A stretch of 64,000 bases of DNA from contig NZ_CP143541.1 in the NCBI RefSeq assembly GCF_040126055.1, positions 2,728,001 to 2,792,000 on the forward strand. The letters run 5' to 3'. Each line of letters starts with the position of its first letter. Positions within the stretch are counted from its first letter, which is position 1. A model generated the notes under the pieces. It worked only from the letters and a program-made list of their open reading frames with translations. It searched no databases and was not told the origin of the DNA. A program made the position numbers and the translations under genes. This document shows positions 9,541 through 19,554 of this stretch, piece after piece. Origin of the DNA: Pseudalkalibacillus sp. SCS-8. GTDB lineage: Bacteria; Bacillota; Bacilli; Bacillales; Fictibacillaceae.

Positions 9541-10158
9541 CTACTTGTTTTCAGCAAAGAAATCGGATCCCACCTCATAAGAATCATCTAATACCAATAT
9601 TCCTTTTTCTTGAGGTGCATTTGGAAGATCAAGCTCTTTGGCCGAACAAATCATCCCGAAAGACTTTACGCCGCGAAGTTCTGCTTCTTTTATCAATGTT
9701 CCACTTGGCATGACAGCTCCAACACGAGAGACGACAACCTTTTGACCTTTATCGATGTTTGGCGCTCCACATACGATTTGTAACTTTTCACTACCGATAT
9801 CAACCTGACAAACACTCAGTTTATCTGCATCCGGGTGCTTTTCTTTGTTTTCGACATATCCCACGATGAATTCAGGACGGGAGTCAAATTCAATTGTTTC
9901 ATCTATATTGTTCTTATGAAGGAAAGTGTTGATTTCCTTTACGAGTTGGTCTGTAATGTCCACTTTTCCATTCCCTTTAACGTTGAAATGGTTGGAAGCA
10001 TTGAAAATGTTGAACCCGATCGTCCGTCCATCCTTCTGATCAACAAGCTTTACGACGTCACCACTTTTTTCATGACCACGTTCCTCAACTTGTCCAGCAT
10101 CAACGGTTACAAGTAAAACATCACCAATTCCTTTATCATTATAATATACGTTTAGCAT
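9541..10158 (-). CDS. ytpR: YtpR, tRNA-binding (EMAP/OB-fold) domain protein
   Basis: 205 aa. N-terminal DUF4479-like half (about 1-95) followed by a tRNA_bind OB-fold (about 96-200) with [20 protein letters not shown] and [14 protein letters not shown], closely like the N-terminal part of bacterial PheT. Probably an RNA-binding accessory protein; the target is unknown. Same direction and tight spacing (29 nt) after ytpQ. Confidence 0.92.
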   Translation of the reverse strand: MLNVYYNDKGIGDVLLVTVDAGQVEERGHEKSGDVVKLVDQKDGRTIGFNIFNASNHFNVKGNGKVDITDQLVKEINTFLHKNNIDETIEFDSRPEFIVGYVENKEKHPDADKLSVCQVDIGSEKLQIVCGAPNIDKGQKVVVSRVGAVMPSGTLIKEAELRGVKSFGMICSAKELDLPNAPQEKGILVLDDSYEVGSDFFAENK

Positions 10159-10187
10159 AGTCAGTCTTTCCCCTTCCTTAAGAACAA

Positions 10188-10988
10188 TTAATCAGCTTCG
10201 GTTGGTTTATTTTTTGCAAGGATGAATATCGGTTCCAGCTCACCATCTTCATAAAGAAATGGCAAGGCTGTTATCGGGACTCTTCCGCTTGAGAAGAAGT
10301 GCATCGCCATTTGAGCGAGGACGTCATAGCCTTGATCATTTTTGATATCTGCAAAGATCAAAACATCCTGATGTGGAACTGCTACTGCTAGAGTGCCTTC
10401 AGCTTTCTCTTTCATATCCTGTAACAGTTGAACATTCAAGATACGGCTTGCATCATATCCGTCATTACGATTCAAAAAGTAAAATGTGTTACCTGCCACA
10501 TGATCTTCTTTCAGTTGGCAATCCAGGGACCTTAAGTTGAATCGGGCAATTTCATGCACCTGCTTCAAACTCCAGCCCTCAGCCTCCAGCATTTTATGGG
10601 TTAGGAGACGATATGAATTCCCTAGATCCTGAGCATAAAACACATTTGTCTCCGCGGTATGCTCTTCATGAACGAGTGATTCTCCATTGTTTTCAGTTGG
10701 AAAAGAGGTTGAGCGGATGACCGGAAAGATCGCCTTCTGATTTCCTTCTAAGGATGGCGCCTTATTCATGACAGAAAAGACTTCATTCACGTGGTGCACA
10801 ACCTCGTCAATCGCAGCTTCCTTACGTTCTTCATATTTTGCTGTCAACCCAGGCAATGAAAGCGTAATGCCTTTTTTAGACGCGTTATGTTCAATGCGTA
10901 ATGTTTTTTCTTTGGAGTCGTACTCGAAACTTCGGTCTTCTGCTTTCAATTTTTTTTCAAGAATTCGTTTCAGTTCAATAGGCTCCAT
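10188..10988 (-). CDS. ytpQ: YtpQ, DUF1444 protein
   Basis: 266-aa cytosolic protein of DUF1444 with no known activity; it regularly accompanies ytpP and ytpR. Seen: mixed alpha/beta sequence, no signal peptide or membrane segment. Start: ATG 10988 has AGGAGG at 7 nt; the open frame extends to 11024 but without a binding site. Confidence 0.9.
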   Translation of the reverse strand: MEPIELKRILEKKLKAEDRSFEYDSKEKTLRIEHNASKKGITLSLPGLTAKYEERKEAAIDEVVHHVNEVFSVMNKAPSLEGNQKAIFPVIRSTSFPTENNGESLVHEEHTAETNVFYAQDLGNSYRLLTHKMLEAEGWSLKQVHEIARFNLRSLDCQLKEDHVAGNTFYFLNRNDGYDASRILNVQLLQDMKEKAEGTLAVAVPHQDVLIFADIKNDQGYDVLAQMAMHFFSSGRVPITALPFLYEDGELEPIFILAKNKPTEAD

Positions 10989-11035
10989 GTCATAGCCTCC
11001 TTTCTCAATCGATAAGAACCTCAATAAAATGAAGA

Positions 11036-11059
11036 GGGCTGACTCAACAAAGCCAGCCC
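11036..11059 (-). terminator. Terminator-like hairpin after queF
   Basis: Arms GGGCTGACT and AGCCAGCCC (one mismatch) around a 6-nt loop, followed on the minus strand by CTCTTCATTTT. A second smaller hairpin (AGGGTCT/AGACCC) lies between it and queF. Confidence 0.6.
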
Positions 11060-11103
11060 CAGGGTCTTGCTATCTTTCAGGGCTAGACCCCTAGAGAAAA
11101 CGA

Positions 11104-11532
11104 TTATTCGCTTTTTTTATACTCAGATACGACTTCTGTGCCTAATCCGCCACGTGCGTTCCAGATTGCAGTGATCTGCATTTCCTTCGGATCCAGAAGG
11201 TGGACAAGATCATCAAGGATACGATTCGTTGCATGCTCTTGATAGATCCCTACATTTCGATAAGAAGTCAGATAATATTTCAAGGACTTCATTTCGACTA
11301 ATTTTTCGTTCGGAATGTAGCTGATATGGATTTCCGCAAAATCAGGAAGTCCAGACCAAGGACATACCGAAGTGAATTCTGTTGTAGGAATCGTTACGAG
11401 TGTTTCCTTCCCTACATACTCATATGGAATTGTTTCTAGTATATCGACGAGGATGACATCCTCATTTTCTATATCGAATCGAATACCTTCGTATTTACTG
11501 TGGTCAACATCAACTTTTGCCACGTTGTTCAC
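11104..11532 (-). CDS. queF: preQ0 reductase QueF (short, divergent)
   Basis: NADPH-dependent reduction of 7-cyano-7-deazaguanine (preQ0) to preQ1 for queuosine. Seen: 142 aa; nucleophile Cys57 in EFTSVCPWSG, proton-relay Asp in LPDFAE, the ISYIPNEKLVEMKSLKYYL segment matching the NADPH-binding motif, and a conserved Glu in YQEHATN. The protein ends about 25 residues earlier than B. subtilis QueF, and the His before that Glu is Gln. Start is GTG 11532, or GTG 11523, which has AGGGTG at 6 nt. queDEC lie 7 kb away. Alternative: a functionally divergent QueF-like enzyme. Confidence 0.85.
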   Translation of the reverse strand: MNNVAKVDVDHSKYEGIRFDIENEDVILVDILETIPYEYVGKETLVTIPTTEFTSVCPWSGLPDFAEIHISYIPNEKLVEMKSLKYYLTSYRNVGIYQEHATNRILDDLVHLLDPKEMQITAIWNARGGLGTEVVSEYKKSE

Positions 11533-11603
11533 CCTTTCTTATTGCGATAGAGAGTATATCTCTAATAGTAAATTGTAACACCTGAAGAAGGAAAAGTCAC
11601 TGT

Positions 11604-11918
11604 TTATGCGAGTGAGTTCAAGAAAGCTGTAATCTGTTCCTTGGACTTTCTTTCCTTATCGACATATCTTCCTGTTTCTTCTCCATGACGGTAGGCAAGG
11701 AAGCTTGGAATTCCGAAAATATCGAGTTCTTGGCAAAGTTCGATATGCTTATCCCGATCCACATAATAAAAGTCAAATTGATCGTATTCTTCTTCTATTT
11801 CCTTCATGATCGGCTTGATGACCACACAGTCTGGGCACCAATCAGCCGAAAACATGATGAGGGCATTTTCCGATTGAATCGCATTGTTCCATTCTTCTTC
11901 TGTATGGATTGTTTTCAT
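11604..11918 (-). CDS. ytpP: Thioredoxin-like protein YtpP
   Basis: 104-aa thioredoxin-fold protein, cytosolic, with active site WCPDC (CxxC) near residue 27 and cis-Pro in FGIPSF. Likely a general disulfide reductant; substrate unknown. GGAGGT lies 7 nt before the ATG. Belongs to the conserved ytpP-ytpQ-ytpR neighbourhood, here split by queF. Confidence 0.92.
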   Translation of the reverse strand: MKTIHTEEEWNNAIQSENALIMFSADWCPDCVVIKPIMKEIEEEYDQFDFYYVDRDKHIELCQELDIFGIPSFLAYRHGEETGRYVDKERKSKEQITAFLNSLA

Positions 11919-11933
11919 CTAAGTTACCTCCAA

Positions 11934-12962
11934 TTAATAATCAATTTTCATGTCGCCTGGCTGAATGAGACCTCTTTTTCTCATCCACTCAGATATTACA
12001 AGAGAGAGAAGGGCTGGTCCAATAAAATGCAACAACACAACGACCATGAAGGTTTCCCATGTAAAGCCCATTGACCTGAATGTCATGATTTGTCCGACAA
12101 GTCCACTCGTCCCCATTCCTGCACCTTCGGGAATATTGCTTGTCACCCATACAACCGTTCCAATAGGGGCTAAAATCATCCCTGCAACAGTTGGGGGAAC
12201 AAGGATGACGGGCTTCTTTACGATATTGGCAACCTGGAGCATGGAAGTTCCTAAACCTTGAGCGACCCAGCCACCCCAGCCATTATCCCGGAAGCTTGCT
12301 GTTGCAAATCCGATCATTTGAGCCGCACAGCCGATTGTGGCTGCTCCGGCAGCGAGTCCATCCAGTCCAAGCATGATGGCAATTGCTGCACTCGAAATCG
12401 GTGCTGTTAATGCAAGACCCATTAAAGCTGCAACAAGTATGCCCATTACGAAAGGACGTTGTTCGGTCGCCCACATGATCAACTCCCCAAAGTTGACCAT
12501 GACATTGGAGATTTGTGGACCAATCGTTTTGGCAACCAAATAGCCTGCGGTAACCGTTACGAATGGCGTCACGATAATATCGACCTTCGTTTCTTTGGAT
12601 ACGATTTTACCAACTTCAACAGCAATGACCGCAGCGACAAAGCTGCCTGCTGGTCCTCCGCCTAATGCGCTCCCCGCTGCTCCTGCAATGACCGCTGAGA
12701 ATAAAACAAGTGCAGGTGCATTCAAGCCGAAAGCAATCGAGACGCCGATCGCTGCTCCCATCAGACTCATTGCAAGACTACCCATTTCCATAAAGAAGGC
12801 AGCTCCTGCCCAGCCTGCTTGGTTCAATTGTTCACCGATGGTCTTCATGATCAGACCGACAATCAGAGATGAAAAGAGACCGAGAGCCATGTAGCTCAAA
12901 GCGGTGACAAAATACGTATGTAATGAAAGATTGACGCCTTTTTTAGCTAAAAATGTTTTCAA
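11934..12962 (-). CDS. PTS EIIC-like membrane permease (PF13303 type)
   Basis: About 342-aa polytopic membrane protein with around nine hydrophobic segments rich in Gly/Ala, resembling the EIIC_2 family (e.g. AGAAGSALGGGPAG, VILVPPTVAGMILAPIG). No EIIA or EIIB domain is encoded nearby, so whether it works in a phosphotransferase system is unclear; substrate unknown. Start: tandem TTG codons at 12965 and 12962; GGAGG is 8 nt from the second. Confidence 0.75.
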   Translation of the reverse strand: MKTFLAKKGVNLSLHTYFVTALSYMALGLFSSLIVGLIMKTIGEQLNQAGWAGAAFFMEMGSLAMSLMGAAIGVSIAFGLNAPALVLFSAVIAGAAGSALGGGPAGSFVAAVIAVEVGKIVSKETKVDIIVTPFVTVTAGYLVAKTIGPQISNVMVNFGELIMWATEQRPFVMGILVAALMGLALTAPISSAAIAIMLGLDGLAAGAATIGCAAQMIGFATASFRDNGWGGWVAQGLGTSMLQVANIVKKPVILVPPTVAGMILAPIGTVVWVTSNIPEGAGMGTSGLVGQIMTFRSMGFTWETFMVVVLLHFIGPALLSLVISEWMRKRGLIQPGDMKIDY

Positions 12963-13211
12963 CAATTCTTCCTCCGATTCTATATACAGTTAAGCTCTCT
13001 ATACTTCCTTACCTGTCATAACAAAAATATCGCAGGAAAAGTATTAAGATTTCCTGACAAACTACGATAATAAAAGTAAGGAGAAATGACGATTCTTTTT
13101 CAGTCTACCCAATGCTATACATGCATCATTATTTTTTATTATAAACATCCGGATAGAAGATATAAAGGTAGAGGTAAAGATCGTGTGAGGGGGAAAACAA
13201 GGGGGATGAAC

Positions 13212-15371
13212 ATGAACAACATGTTAAAGAAGTTGAAATTACCAGATATGCCGCAAATGACGATTAAGAACAAAGTTCGGCTTATGCTGACGATGTCCGT
13301 CATCGGGGTTGTCATCTTATTTGCGTTTACGATGTTTTATGTCCTTATGACACAAAACATGGACAAGAAAAAGGTGAATTTGCAAGAGTTAGCGACTGAA
13401 ACAATGGTTGTGAAAAATGAATTCTCATATATCCGCAACCTGGAACAAGAATACCTTCGTACAAATCGAGAAGGCGTTTCTACAGAAATCACCAATGAGA
13501 TTTCAGAGTTGAAAAAACATATTGATAAACTCCAAAAGCAAAACGAAGATTTTTCAAAATACTTTGTTGATATTGCAGAACAGGTCAAAGCTTATGAGGA
13601 CTCCTTTTCGAGTGCTGTCAAACTGACCTTATTAGACTTCAATAGCATGGAACAGCTTGATAACAAATCCAATGAGCTTATCAAAAAACTTAAAGCTGCA
13701 GATAAGGATCTTCTGAATGAATTCTACCTACTTCGGATTTTAGAGAAACAATATTTCATTTCCAATACATCCACTGACCTGAACCGTTACAATGACCAGG
13801 TCAAAATTGTAAAAGAGGGAATCACGAATCTAGATGTCCCTGCTCAAGAAAAATCAGCAATCAGCACTGGTTTCCTGGCTTATTCAACAACGATTGATAC
13901 GGTAGAATCGTATCGCAATCAAATTGCCAACTCCATTACGAACTTTGAAGAAATCGGTATGAATCTTGGATTGGACATTGAAACCGTCGAAAAAAATGTT
14001 GTAAAGGATACGAATGAATTAAGTGCGAATCAGGATCGCTTATCGACGATCTTGCTCGTTACCCTTATCATCTTAAGCTTAATCATCATCGGGGCTGTTG
14101 TCGCACTCGGTTTCTGGTTGATGAAAACCATCACCTCTTCCGTAACAAGCTTGAAGGAAGGTGCAACCATCATCGGAGAAGGTCATTTAGGGCATAGGGT
14201 GACTGTCGAACAAGAAGATGAAATGGGTGAATTGGCTCAGACATTCAATTTGATGGCAGAAAAAATGCAGAAGGCGATGAATGAAGTCAACACGGCATCC
14301 GAGAAGCTTTCCTCCTCATCCCAGCATCTTGCTGCAATTTCAGAGGAAACGACTGCCCAGACAGAAGAAGTGAACGAAGCGATTCAACAGGTTTCAGCCG
14401 GTGCACAGGTTCAGGCTGATCATCTGCTTCAAAGTACAGAACTAATCGACAAAGTCACCCATTCTGTCAATGAAACAGCTGAATTAAGCCTTCAAATCAG
14501 CGAGGATTCTCAATCCGCAGAACAGGAAGGGAATGAAGGGCTTCAAATCGTGGAGCACCTGGATAAAAGCTCAAATGAATTCTTATCTCTTGCTAATCAC
14601 CTCATTCACCAAGTACAAGAGGCAAATAAGAATTCACAAGAAATTGAATCCATTGTCGACACGATCAAAGACATCGCAAGCAGCACGGATTTACTTGCGC
14701 TAAATGCAGCCATTGAATCTGCTCGAGCAGGCGATGCAGGTAGAGGTTTTGCCGTTGTTGCTCAAGAGGTTAGAAAGCTCGCTGAACGTTCCAAGTCTGA
14801 AGCTCAGAATATCTACAAATTAATTGCTCTCATGTCAGAACAAATGGAACAGCTGTCTAATGAGGCTGAGCAATTCGATCATTATAGAACTGAACAACAG
14901 TCCTCCGTTGAACGTACAAAGGGTGCTTTCACCAAGATTGTAGGAAATGTATCGGGCATTAATAATCGAATCCAACAAATTCGAAATGCGATCAGCCAGG
15001 TACAAACATCCAATACCGCACTTTCTGAGAAATTACAGGAAGTAAGCGCCATTTCCCAGGAATCTGTAGCAGCTTCTGAAGAAGTGAGTGCATCAAGCAT
15101 CCATCAGAAGGAAGCGATCAACGAGGTCAACAATGCTGCGAATGAACTGCAGGACATCGCTATCTTGCTCCAAGAGGAGGTCGGGCAATTCAACCTCGTC
15201 AGCAGTTATATTGAGGAACTGGATAATCAGGACGAGGATCCTGCCGTATCCAAAGAAGATGCAACTGAGGACTACACCAAAAAGTTCCTGGATGAAGCCG
15301 CTGTTGCTCAAGAAGAAGATACTACAGATGAGGTTACTGATCACGATAAAGCTAATAACAAGGACAAATAA
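13212..15371 (+). CDS. Methyl-accepting chemotaxis protein
   Basis: Transmembrane chemoreceptor of about 719 aa. Seen: TM1 around residues 20-46; an all-helical extracytoplasmic sensor of about 230 residues with periodic Leu/Ile (helical-bundle, HBM/4HB type rather than Cache); TM2 at about 277-304; HAMP; long cytoplasmic signalling hairpin whose tip is [18 protein letters not shown] near residue 497, followed by [15 protein letters not shown]. The C-terminus is an acidic tail. Start: ATG 13212 is 6-7 nt from AAGGGGG; the frame is open further upstream (to 13086) but unlike a receptor N-terminus. Monocistronic with its own terminator. Ligand unknown. Confidence 0.93.
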   Translation: MNNMLKKLKLPDMPQMTIKNKVRLMLTMSVIGVVILFAFTMFYVLMTQNMDKKKVNLQELATETMVVKNEFSYIRNLEQEYLRTNREGVSTEITNEISELKKHIDKLQKQNEDFSKYFVDIAEQVKAYEDSFSSAVKLTLLDFNSMEQLDNKSNELIKKLKAADKDLLNEFYLLRILEKQYFISNTSTDLNRYNDQVKIVKEGITNLDVPAQEKSAISTGFLAYSTTIDTVESYRNQIANSITNFEEIGMNLGLDIETVEKNVVKDTNELSANQDRLSTILLVTLIILSLIIIGAVVALGFWLMKTITSSVTSLKEGATIIGEGHLGHRVTVEQEDEMGELAQTFNLMAEKMQKAMNEVNTASEKLSSSSQHLAAISEETTAQTEEVNEAIQQVSAGAQVQADHLLQSTELIDKVTHSVNETAELSLQISEDSQSAEQEGNEGLQIVEHLDKSSNEFLSLANHLIHQVQEANKNSQEIESIVDTIKDIASSTDLLALNAAIESARAGDAGRGFAVVAQEVRKLAERSKSEAQNIYKLIALMSEQMEQLSNEAEQFDHYRTEQQSSVERTKGAFTKIVGNVSGINNRIQQIRNAISQVQTSNTALSEKLQEVSAISQESVAASEEVSASSIHQKEAINEVNNAANELQDIAILLQEEVGQFNLVSSYIEELDNQDEDPAVSKEDATEDYTKKFLDEAAVAQEEDTTDEVTDHDKANNKDK

Positions 15372-15380
15372 TAGAAAGCT

Positions 15381-15415
15381 AAGGCTGTCGAGACTTCCTC
15401 GACAGCCTTTTTTTT
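15381..15415 (+). terminator. Rho-independent terminator of the chemoreceptor gene
   Basis: AAGGCTGTCGAG/CTCGACAGCCTT stem followed by a long T-run. Confidence 0.95.
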
Positions 15416-15420
15416 CTGAT

Positions 15421-15504
15421 TATGGACCGATTTTGCGATCGAACGCTTTAATTTCGAAAATTATAGACCGATTTCACAAAATTATAGACCAATTTCACAA
15501 TTTA
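15421..15504. repeat. Short tandem array, 21-bp period
   Basis: TATRGACC(G/A)ATTT core at 15421, 15462 and 15483, with a degenerate unit near 15441, giving a 20-21 bp period. The last two copies read TATAGACCGATTTCAC and TATAGACCAATTTCAC. It starts 6 bases after the chemoreceptor terminator and ends just before the mltG stop. Non-coding. Confidence 0.75.
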
Positions 15505-15517
15505 TGCGTATATTTGA

Positions 15518-16516
15518 TCACCAGTTTCCTTTATGGTTCGTATGCTTCTGGTGCTCCTGATAGGATGTTGAAAAGTGATGCGCTCCTGAACCATCGCCTT
15601 TGACGACGAAGAAATAATAATCATGCTTGTGAGGATTCAGACTTGCAGCAAGAGATTCTTTCCCTGGATTACTGATTGGTCCTGGTGGAAGTCCGATATG
15701 GAGATACGTATTATATGGACTCTCCACCTCCAGATCTTCATATAGAAGACGTTCCTTCGGCTTATCCAGCACATACTGGACAGTTGCACATGATTGCAGT
15801 TTCCAATCATCCTTCATCCGATTATGAAAAACACCGGCAATCATTTTGCGTTCCTGCTCAAGGACAGCCTCTTTCTCTACAATAGAGGCTAGTGTGACCC
15901 ACTTGTCCATTGAACCCTCCTCCAAACCGATTTCCATTCGTACATCATTAAAACGATCTAGCATACGTTCGATTACGTCTTCTGGTCTGCTGTTCTTTTT
16001 GAATGAATAGGTATCGGGAAAAAGGTATCCCTCTAAGCGGTAGGTCACCCCTGTTTTCGATTTGATACGATCTATAAGTGGATGCGAAACGTTCTTTCCT
16101 GTTTTAACAGCTTCAATAAAGGCTTTACGTTCAACAATCCCCTTCTTTGCTAAACGATCTGCAATCTGGTTGATCGTGAAACCTTCTGGAATCGTTACCT
16201 CAATCCCCTTTTCAGACGGAGAAGTGATCAGTTCTTCATACATTTTTGGGATGCTTTCTGAACTTGAAAGTGTATGACTTCCTTTTTTCACTTTACTGTC
16301 CATATTCCTTAATGATCCATATAACCGGAAGATTGTTTGATTTTTAATCAACTTTTCTTTTTCAAGGACTTCTGCCACTTCCCTAAGGCTTTGTCCTTCT
16401 CTGACTGTAACGATGCGCTCCTGACTCCTGATGAATGGCGTCGATTCGTAAACAAGCCATAACAATAGCAAAACACTTGTTATCGCGGTAATCCGGAATA
16501 TTATCGCTCTTTTCAT
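15518..16516 (-). CDS. MltG-family endolytic transglycosylase (YceG-like)
   Basis: Membrane-anchored peptidoglycan lytic transglycosylase thought to terminate glycan strands. Seen: 332 aa; N-terminal membrane helix (about 4-22), LysM-like segment IVTVREGQSLREVAEVLE, then the YceG domain with RLEGYLFPDTYSF and catalytic-region ASIVEKEAVLEQERKMIAGVF, and PYNTYLHIGLPPGPISNPG. B. subtilis has its mltG (yrrL) in another neighbourhood, so this may be a relocated or second copy. Start ATG 16516 with AGGTG at 9 nt. Confidence 0.9.
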   Translation of the reverse strand: MKRAIIFRITAITSVLLLLWLVYESTPFIRSQERIVTVREGQSLREVAEVLEKEKLIKNQTIFRLYGSLRNMDSKVKKGSHTLSSSESIPKMYEELITSPSEKGIEVTIPEGFTINQIADRLAKKGIVERKAFIEAVKTGKNVSHPLIDRIKSKTGVTYRLEGYLFPDTYSFKKNSRPEDVIERMLDRFNDVRMEIGLEEGSMDKWVTLASIVEKEAVLEQERKMIAGVFHNRMKDDWKLQSCATVQYVLDKPKERLLYEDLEVESPYNTYLHIGLPPGPISNPGKESLAASLNPHKHDYYFFVVKGDGSGAHHFSTSYQEHQKHTNHKGNW

Positions 16517-16654
16517 ATCCAAACACACCTGACCTTCTGTTCTCAGCCATCAGCATGCCCTTAACCATATGGAATCATTCAAGCATATGGCGTAAGTTTT
16601 CTGAAATTTCATGTTAGTATAGGGTTAGACCACATACATACAGGAGTGATTGTA

Positions 16655-17101
16655 ATGAATTTCACTGTTTATCTGGCGGGACAAATCCATGATAACTGGA
16701 GAGAGGAGGTCATTCGAAAAGCTGAAGAATTGAATTTGCCGTTGACGTTTGTCAGTCCGATGACAAATCATAGCCGATCAGACGGCATTGGAGAAGAAAT
16801 TCTTGGAGAACAGCCGACGAAAGTCATGAAAGATGACAAAGCATCTGATTTCAATAACCTACGGACTGAAATGCTGATGGCAAAGGCTGACGTCGTCCTT
16901 GCATTCTTTGGTGAAAGCTATAAACAATGGAATACAGCTATGGATGCCTCAACCGCATTAGCGAAAAACAAACCACTTATTCTTGTAAGGGACGAATCCC
17001 TCCATCACGCTCTAAAGGAGCTATCCAATAAAGCGACCGTAACAGTAGAGAATTTCGACCAAGCGATCAAAGCTCTTTCTTACGTATTCGAAACGGAATA
17101 A
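16655..17101 (+). CDS. ytoQ: YtoQ family protein
   Basis: 148-aa cytosolic protein of the YtoQ family. Seen: FTVYLAGQIHDNWREEVI and ADVVLAFFGESYKQWNTAMDAS, suggesting a nucleoside 2-deoxyribosyltransferase-like Rossmann fold; activity not established. ATG 16655 follows AGGAG by 8 nt; an in-frame GTG at 16646 overlaps the binding site. Confidence 0.85.
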   Translation: MNFTVYLAGQIHDNWREEVIRKAEELNLPLTFVSPMTNHSRSDGIGEEILGEQPTKVMKDDKASDFNNLRTEMLMAKADVVLAFFGESYKQWNTAMDASTALAKNKPLILVRDESLHHALKELSNKATVTVENFDQAIKALSYVFETE

Positions 17102-17105
17102 AGTC

Positions 17106-17152
17106 AAAAACACCTACCTGAGTTAAGGATGTAAACTCAGATAGGTGTTTTT
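17106..17152. terminator. Bidirectional terminator between ytoQ and the DUF84 gene
   Basis: AAAACACCTA(C)CTGAGT...ACTCAG(A)TAGGTGTTTT, with A- and T-runs, between convergent genes. Confidence 0.9.
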
Positions 17153-17664
17153 CATTCTTTATGGCTTGTGTATTGGTATTGTCCAATCAATAATTTGACG
17201 ATATGGGAAAACATCTCACTTCTCGTAACATATCCTGCTGTGAAGATCCCGACTGCACCGTCTTTTTTTCTAATATCTGTCTGATCTGTAAAGGAAGCCA
17301 TCACATCTCCAAGCTCAATCCCGTCGCGCACCTCTTTGCTGATACGTTCAGGGAGAAGTATTCCTGCGCCACTGGCATAATAAACCTGACCCGTTTCCGT
17401 AACCAATGCCCCCCAATTACAAAGGAACAATCCTTCAGGAGATTCTTCCACTCCTCCTTCAAGGCCGATTCCAACCTCGTATCCTTTTTCTACACAAGCA
17501 CGTGCGCGGTTTTTTGCACCTTGTCTGGTTTCGACGACAGAGAAAGGTTGTTCTGAAACATTCGATGGTACATCAATTCCGTCTACCTTCCAGCCAAGTG
17601 ATTCAACAATCGTATGAACAGCTTGTACTTTAGCCGGATTTTTTGAACCAACAGCTATTTTCAC
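17152..17664 (-). CDS. DUF84 inosine/xanthosine triphosphatase (YjjX-like)
   Basis: House-cleaning NTPase that removes non-canonical purine nucleotides. Seen: 170 aa; KIAVGSKNPAKVQAV at the N-terminus and the family signature GIGLEGGVEE, then GDVMASFT and DGAVGIFTAGYVTRSE. Start: GTG 17664 with GGAG at 8 nt; the longer frame to 17703 lacks a site. The stop codon touches the shared terminator. Confidence 0.88.
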   Translation of the reverse strand: MKIAVGSKNPAKVQAVHTIVESLGWKVDGIDVPSNVSEQPFSVVETRQGAKNRARACVEKGYEVGIGLEGGVEESPEGLFLCNWGALVTETGQVYYASGAGILLPERISKEVRDGIELGDVMASFTDQTDIRKKDGAVGIFTAGYVTRSEMFSHIVKLLIGQYQYTSHKE

Positions 17665-17729
17665 AAAGAACACTCCAATCGAATAGAAAGAAGTGTCAGG
17701 CACAAACTTCCTAGCCTGACACTTTCATA

Positions 17730-18800
17730 TCACTCATACGTAATTTGATCAACTGTGGACCTGTCAGATTGCTTCACAAGTTTCACAAGAAGTTCTTTTG
17801 CCGCTGCATAGTCATCAATATGGATCATCGACGCAGATGTGTGGATATACCGCGAGCAGATGCCTACGACAGCGGATGGTACACCTTCATTGGATATATG
17901 TACACTGCCTGCATCCGTACCGCCTTTTGAAATGAAATATTGGTATGGGATATTGTTCGATTCCGCAGTATCCAATATGAATTCACGCATTCCCTTATGA
18001 GTGATCATCGTACGGTCCAGAATTCGCAATAATGCACCTTGACCTAGTTGACCAAATGCATCCTTATCTCCACTCGTATCATTTGCAGGACTTGCATCCA
18101 ATGCATAGAAGATATCAGGCTTAATCAAGTTGGCAGCAGTCTTTGCACCTCTGAGACCCGCCTCTTCTTGAACGGTTGCACCTGAATAGAGGATGTTCGG
18201 TAGATCGGTCCCTTCAAGCTCCTTCATCAATTCAATGGCAAGACCGACACCATAACGGTTGTCCCAAGCTTTCGCAAGGATTTTCTTGCTGTTCGCCATT
18301 GGTGTGAAAGGACAGATCGGAACAATCTGCTGGCCAGGGCGGATCCCGATTTCTTCCGCATCGGCGCGGTCATCTGCTCCAATATCAATGTACATATGTT
18401 TCATTGGCATCGGCTTTGATTTCTGGGAATCCTCTAGCAAATGTGGTGGCGTGGACCCGATGACTCCAATGACAGGTCCTTTATCCGTCATGACCTGTAC
18501 ACGTTGAGCAAGTAGAACTTGACTCCACCAGCCGCCAAGTGTTTCGAAACGAAGCATACCATTTCTCGTGATCTGCGTGACCATGAATCCAACTTCGTCC
18601 ATATGGCCGGCAACCATGACTTTCGGTCCATCAACAGGACCTTTTTTTACACCGAAAATACTGCCGAGCTTGTCCTGAATGATTTCGTCTGAGACGGGTT
18701 CAAGCTGACTCCGTACATATTTACGCACGTCATGCTCGAAACCAGGAGCGCCTTGTAACTCGGTTAACGTTTTGAACATTTGTAAGGTTTGTTCGTTCAT
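17730..18800 (-). CDS. ytoP: M42 glutamyl aminopeptidase family protein YtoP
   Basis: Cytosolic dinuclear-metal aminopeptidase of family M42. Seen: 356 aa; metal ligands in [10 protein letters not shown] (His-x-Asp), AWDNRYG (Asp), [11 protein letters not shown] (catalytic Glu/Glu), LDASPA (Asp) and the C-terminal [17 protein letters not shown] is 6 nt before ATG 18800. Position matches ytoP in B. subtilis. Confidence 0.94.
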   Translation of the reverse strand: MNEQTLQMFKTLTELQGAPGFEHDVRKYVRSQLEPVSDEIIQDKLGSIFGVKKGPVDGPKVMVAGHMDEVGFMVTQITRNGMLRFETLGGWWSQVLLAQRVQVMTDKGPVIGVIGSTPPHLLEDSQKSKPMPMKHMYIDIGADDRADAEEIGIRPGQQIVPICPFTPMANSKKILAKAWDNRYGVGLAIELMKELEGTDLPNILYSGATVQEEAGLRGAKTAANLIKPDIFYALDASPANDTSGDKDAFGQLGQGALLRILDRTMITHKGMREFILDTAESNNIPYQYFISKGGTDAGSVHISNEGVPSAVVGICSRYIHTSASMIHIDDYAAAKELLVKLVKQSDRSTVDQITYE

Positions 18801-18874
18801 CATTGACTCCCTTCCTGTTACAATATTCTGTCACCCATCCATATTGTAACGTAACTGCGGGAGAACTGCTATAA

Positions 18875-19552
18875 TCATGGTCTTTTAGCGTATGGAATCG
18901 GATCCTCTGCTCCAGCTTCCTCAAAACCTTTCAAACGGAGGAGACAACTGTCACATTCCCCACACGCCACTTCCTCACCGAGGTAGCATGAGGTGGTCAA
19001 TTCATAAGGAACCTCCAGGCGCAACCCTTCTTCAATCGTTTCTTTTTTGGTCATATGAATAAGCGGCGCTTTAATTTCAATATGGCCTCCAGTAGACCCC
19101 TGTTTCGTAGCAAGGTTTACCGTTTCATTCATACTGTTGATGAATTCTGGTCTGCAGTCTGGATACCCGCTAAAATCGACCGCAGAAACGCCGATGTAGA
19201 TCGCTTCTGCACCTATGACCTCTGCGTATGCACTCGCAAGTGATAGGAAGATCATATTACGTGCCGGTACATAGGTGGCAGGAATCTCTTCATCCACACC
19301 GCCTTGCCTTACTTCAATCGATTCATCTGTAAGAGCACTTCCACCGATTTGCTGCAAGAAACTCACATCGACAATCCTGTGCTCAGGCGCTTCAAAATGA
19401 CTTGCAACCTTTTCAGCTTGTTTAACCTCCCGATCATGTCGCTGTCCATAATGGAATGTGATCGGGTACAAGTCGTATCCTTTTTCTTTCGCTATGCCCA
19501 TACAAGTGGTACTATCCAAACCTCCACTTAAAACCACGACTGCTTTCTTCAT
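18875..19552 (-). CDS. queC: 7-cyano-7-deazaguanine synthase QueC
   Basis: ATP-dependent conversion of CDG to preQ0. Seen: 225 aa; PP-loop SGGLDSTTC at residues 9-17, GQRHDREVKQAEKVA, and the C-terminal zinc-binding CYLGEEVACGECDSC cluster. Start ATG 19552 with GAGGGG at 7 nt, two bases after the queE stop: translationally close third gene of queD-queE-queC. Confidence 0.96.
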   Translation of the reverse strand: MKKAVVVLSGGLDSTTCMGIAKEKGYDLYPITFHYGQRHDREVKQAEKVASHFEAPEHRIVDVSFLQQIGGSALTDESIEVRQGGVDEEIPATYVPARNMIFLSLASAYAEVIGAEAIYIGVSAVDFSGYPDCRPEFINSMNETVNLATKQGSTGGHIEIKAPLIHMTKKETIEEGLRLEVPYELTTSCYLGEEVACGECDSCLLRLKGFEEAGAEDPIPYAKRP

Positions 19553-19554
19553 GT

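Noticed and set aside
11685-12074. 129-aa plus-strand ORF across ytpP and the PTS-like gene
   Set aside because: Antisense to two well-supported genes and without a binding site.
13086-13211. SigD promoter and longer N-terminus for the chemoreceptor
   Set aside because: TCCGGATA resembles the SigD -10 but no TAAA lies 15 nt upstream; the upstream in-frame codons lack a binding site and encode no receptor-like sequence.
15088-15603. 171-aa plus-strand ORF over the chemoreceptor 3' end
   Set aside because: Out-of-frame shadow that runs through the terminator and the array.
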